From Paenalicyclobacillus ferrooxydans (GTDB lineage: Bacteria > Bacillota > Bacilli > Alicyclobacillales > Alicyclobacillaceae), in NCBI RefSeq assembly GCF_001399675.1, contig NZ_LJCO01000072.1, forward strand, positions 1-64,000: 64,000 bases of DNA. Direction: 5' to 3'. Positions 61,598-64,000 of this stretch are shown here, piece by piece. The stretch's first letter is position 1, and each line of letters begins with the position of its first letter. Position numbers and translations under genes: made by a program. The notes beneath the pieces were generated by a model. It did no database searches and was not told the DNA's origin. It saw nothing but the letters and a program-made list of their open reading frames with translations.

Positions 61598-62473
61598 TTA
61601 TTTCATGTTCGCACGGAACTGCTTGGGAGACATACCATAATGAGACCGGAATAAGCGGTAAAAGTAGGAGTAACTTCGAAATCCTGCTGATTCAGCAGCT
61701 TCCTCGAGGGTCATGCGGCTGAAGCGAATCCGCTCACAGGCAGCATTTAAACGGGTTTCCTGCAGAAATTGTACCATTGTTTGGTCGAAGGTTTCTTTGA
61801 ACAAGTGTACGGCACGCGAAACACTCAGCCCGACATGGTGAGCAACATCCTGAATCAAGATGTCATCCCCAGCATGCTGCTCGAGAAACGTTTTCATTTG
61901 GTAGGCAACGAGAGACTCCCCAATTGCCAGCGTTTCGGACTCACTCTGAGCCGCGTCATCGAGATGTAAACAGAGCGCACGAAGGATGTAATCATAAACC
62001 TTACTCTTGTTTCTCAAATTTCCTGGACGCGCTCTCTGTCCGCCTTCGTAATGCCAGACGAGCTGGCGCCAGAGGCCGAGGGTCTCATCCGACAGAGGGA
62101 TATTCACCTTGCACGGACGTTGTTCACTTCCCCACCACTGATCAATCCATCGTCCCCGGCAAAACACATAGTAGTCCACGCTGAGGGTAGATGCCGTCGT
62201 CGACTTCACACCCGATAACGGGTCTGCCTCAGCCTCATGGGCCAGTGTCCCAATCGATAGCATGTAGGGATCGCCCGGGGCATAACACAATAAGTCACCG
62301 GGGCGAACATCAACAACTTCACCGCACACGAGTGCCCTCGCGAACCCCTCAGTCTGCAGCCGAATGAGATAGGAAGCGAGCCCTTCGCGAGCAGACGCGT
62401 GAAACGGACCATCGTGAACTGCATAGCCAGCAGCAAGCACATGGGCTCCCGTGATTGCGCATTCTCCGTGCAT
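61598..62473 (-). CDS. AraC-family transcriptional regulator
   Basis: A 291-residue regulator. The N-terminal cupin-like sensor (about 10-90, with VVDVRPGDLLCYAPGDPY) is followed by a helical linker and the C-terminal double helix-turn-helix (IQDVAHHVGLSVSRAVHLFKE, then TLEEAAESAGFRSYSYFYRLF and the end GMSPKQFRAN). ATG 62473 follows GGGAGGTGA. It reads toward the ABC exporter genes 230 bp downstream and is a candidate activator of them. Ligand unknown. Confidence 0.9.
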   Translation of the reverse strand: MHGECAITGAHVLAAGYAVHDGPFHASAREGLASYLIRLQTEGFARALVCGEVVDVRPGDLLCYAPGDPYMLSIGTLAHEAEADPLSGVKSTTASTLSVDYYVFCRGRWIDQWWGSEQRPCKVNIPLSDETLGLWRQLVWHYEGGQRARPGNLRNKSKVYDYILRALCLHLDDAAQSESETLAIGESLVAYQMKTFLEQHAGDDILIQDVAHHVGLSVSRAVHLFKETFDQTMVQFLQETRLNAACERIRFSRMTLEEAAESAGFRSYSYFYRLFRSHYGMSPKQFRANMK

Positions 62474-62503
62474 GGACTCACCTCCCGTTTACAAACCATT
62501 TAC

Positions 62504-62585
62504 CTAGACTTCCCGACCTAGGCTTCGAATCTAGACATCGCGATCTAGACTTCCGATCTAGACTTCCGATTCTAGACTTCGAAAT
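62504..62585. repeat. Six-copy 13-14 bp degenerate tandem array
   Basis: Copies beginning CTAGACTTCCGAT-type at 62504, 62518, 62531, 62545, 62558 and 62572. The last copy contains the ddl stop codon (62572-62574), so the array grows out of the ddl 3' end toward araC. Confidence 0.8.
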
Positions 62586-63798
62586 CAATCTGCGACTTGC
62601 GCCGCTCTTCGGCCCTATCGATGGCAAGCGACAAGAGTGCATCGATGAGCTGCCGATACGAAAGGCCCGTTGCTTCCCACAGTTTCGGGTACATGCTGAA
62701 GCGAGTAAAACCAGGCATCGTGTTGATCTCGTTGACGAGCACCCTGTCGGTCCCCTTTTCCACAAAGAAGTCCACACGGGCCAATCCGCTGCAGTCCACT
62801 GCCTGATAGGCCAGCACTGCAAGACGACGAATCTCATCCATCACTTCTCCTGAAACTGGGGCCGGGATCAATAGACTTGACTCCCCATCGAGATATTTCG
62901 CTCGATAGTCGTAGAACTCATTGGAAGGGACGACCTCACCCGCTACCGATGCTTTCGGTTCGTCATTGCCGAGGACAGCAACTTCCACCTCGCGAACATT
63001 GGCCCCTTCTTCAATGATGACCTTTCGGTCATATCGGGCTGCCAAGACGATGGCCTGACTCAGCTCCTCGCGCGATTTCGCCTTTGAAATACCCACACTT
63101 GACCCGAGGTTTGCCGGTTTCACGAAACACGGATATGAGAGTGCTTCTTCTACCCGCGAGATAACGAGGTCTGGTTGCTTTTCCCACTCCGTCCGCGTGC
63201 AGTACACGTAGTTTACCTGAGGCAGGCCGACAGCCGCAAAGACACGTTTCATCAGGATCTTATCCATACCCACGGCTGATGCCGCCACCCCGGCCCCTAC
63301 GTAGGGAATGTCGAGCAGTTCAAACATCCCCTGCACAGTGCCATCTTCACCGTATGAACCGTGCAGCACAGGAAACAACACATCGATGGACTCTGCCACG
63401 TGGCCGGGCAGAACACTTGATCCGCCAACGGGTTGAAGAGCCTGCGATGAGTTTATCTGCTCACCGCCGTCGTGTAGCGCAGCTGTTGTGCCTGTATCTT
63501 GCGCGCCGGCTCCGGTACCTGCCTCTTGCGCCTCGGTACCTGCTGCATCGTTCGCCATGCCATCACCTGTTAACAGCGCTTCTCCGGAGCGCGGCGCGGC
63601 GAGGGTTGCCCACCCACCGTCAAGGAACCGTACAGCATTATCACCAGAATGCCAACGTCCGTGTTTGTCGATCGCGATTGGCACCACATCGTACTTGGTT
63701 CTGTCCAACGCCTCCATCACGGACTTCGCACTTTCAATCGAGACTTCATGTTCTCCGGACTTTCCACCGAATACTACACCTACTCGTATTTTTGCCAC
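62572..63798 (-). CDS. ddl: D-alanine--D-alanine ligase with a low-complexity insertion
   Basis: A 408-residue ATP-grasp ligase that makes D-Ala-D-Ala for peptidoglycan. N-terminal [16 protein letters not shown], core [31 protein letters not shown], the omega loop [13 protein letters not shown], and the metal site ARVDFFVE... [11 protein letters not shown] are intact. The Tyr-Lys-Tyr type omega loop favours D-Ala over D-lactate as acceptor. Residues 71-135 form an Ala/Gly/Thr-rich insertion not usual in the family. The GTG start at 63798 follows AAGGGG with a 9-nt gap; an upstream in-frame extension to 63996 is not supported. 63799-64000 shows nothing further. Confidence 0.93.
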   Translation of the reverse strand: MAKIRVGVVFGGKSGEHEVSIESAKSVMEALDRTKYDVVPIAIDKHGRWHSGDNAVRFLDGGWATLAAPRSGEALLTGDGMANDAAGTEAQEAGTGAGAQDTGTTAALHDGGEQINSSQALQPVGGSSVLPGHVAESIDVLFPVLHGSYGEDGTVQGMFELLDIPYVGAGVAASAVGMDKILMKRVFAAVGLPQVNYVYCTRTEWEKQPDLVISRVEEALSYPCFVKPANLGSSVGISKAKSREELSQAIVLAARYDRKVIIEEGANVREVEVAVLGNDEPKASVAGEVVPSNEFYDYRAKYLDGESSLLIPAPVSGEVMDEIRRLAVLAYQAVDCSGLARVDFFVEKGTDRVLVNEINTMPGFTRFSMYPKLWEATGLSYRQLIDALLSLAIDRAEERRKSQIDFEV

Positions 63799-64000
63799 AG
63801 TTGCCAACCCCTTTTTCGTGAAGCACCAATGCGGGGACCTAGATTGGAGCATTAGCGTTTCCATTATATACGATATCGGCGCTGTTTCGGCAGATAACGA
63901 CGGCATCGGTCGAAACTCCCAGCTATGGATCGGATCGCCGTAAAAAAGCCGAAACCTACAGACACAGCGATAAACCAAAGTGTGCAGGTAAGGCAATCAA

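Overview
The window looks like the chromosome of an endospore-forming member of the Bacillota. The evidence is an alpha/beta-type small acid-soluble spore protein (9703-9891), a SleL/YaaH-type spore cortex hydrolase remnant (14765-15751), strong GGAGG ribosome sites and TTGACA/TATAAT promoters. Moderate GC and the gene repertoire would fit the Alicyclobacillaceae or a relative, but that placement is inference. No phage, CRISPR array, rRNA, tRNA or intact transposon was seen.

Layout. 1-240 holds a 135-bp hairpin-rich repeat. 0.3-15 kb is an efflux/regulation block: three PadR-type regulators, each next to a major-facilitator drug transporter (1938/323, 6874/5072, 11806/13077), with a BAAT-type thioesterase, a Nudix hydrolase, a His-rich HesB-like protein, a glycosyltransferase and the spore protein between them. 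16-24.4 kb is a membrane module of MoxR ATPase, DUF58, DUF4350 and DUF4129 proteins and a polytopic membrane protein, facing a SpoIIM-domain protein, an RDD protein and a GT-C-like protein. 24.8-28.9 kb is a cupredoxin plus a heterodimeric ABC exporter. 29-34.8 kb has pgi, an NhaC-like antiporter, a DUF378 protein, a HAD phosphatase and an NCS2 permease. 35-41.3 kb is an oligopeptide ABC importer in the order oppD-F-A-B-C. 41.7-48.5 kb has an MFS transporter, selD and a LysR/dehydratase/GT-C/lipL operon. 48.7-53 kb has purA, an EamA transporter and a MATE pump. 53-57 kb is a sugar-acid module of LacI regulator, FGGY kinase and ACS-family transporter. 57.6-64 kb has a second heterodimeric ABC exporter, an AraC regulator and ddl.

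The strongest single observation is that selD (43136-44191) is itself a selenoprotein gene. An in-frame TGA at codon 17 sits where other SelD proteins carry the catalytic Cys/Sec, and a bacterial SECIS-like hairpin follows it. A stop-to-stop ORF call loses the first 31 codons. The organism should therefore encode SelA, SelB and tRNA-Sec elsewhere.

A second theme is many short tandem repeats (11-15 bp, also 30, 36, 52 and 135 bp), placed preferentially in transporter leaders, a triplicated ribosome-binding site, and low-complexity protein tails or insertions. At the padR promoters, palindromes with 4-bp spacers lie across the -35/-10 region, which suggests autoregulated efflux switches.
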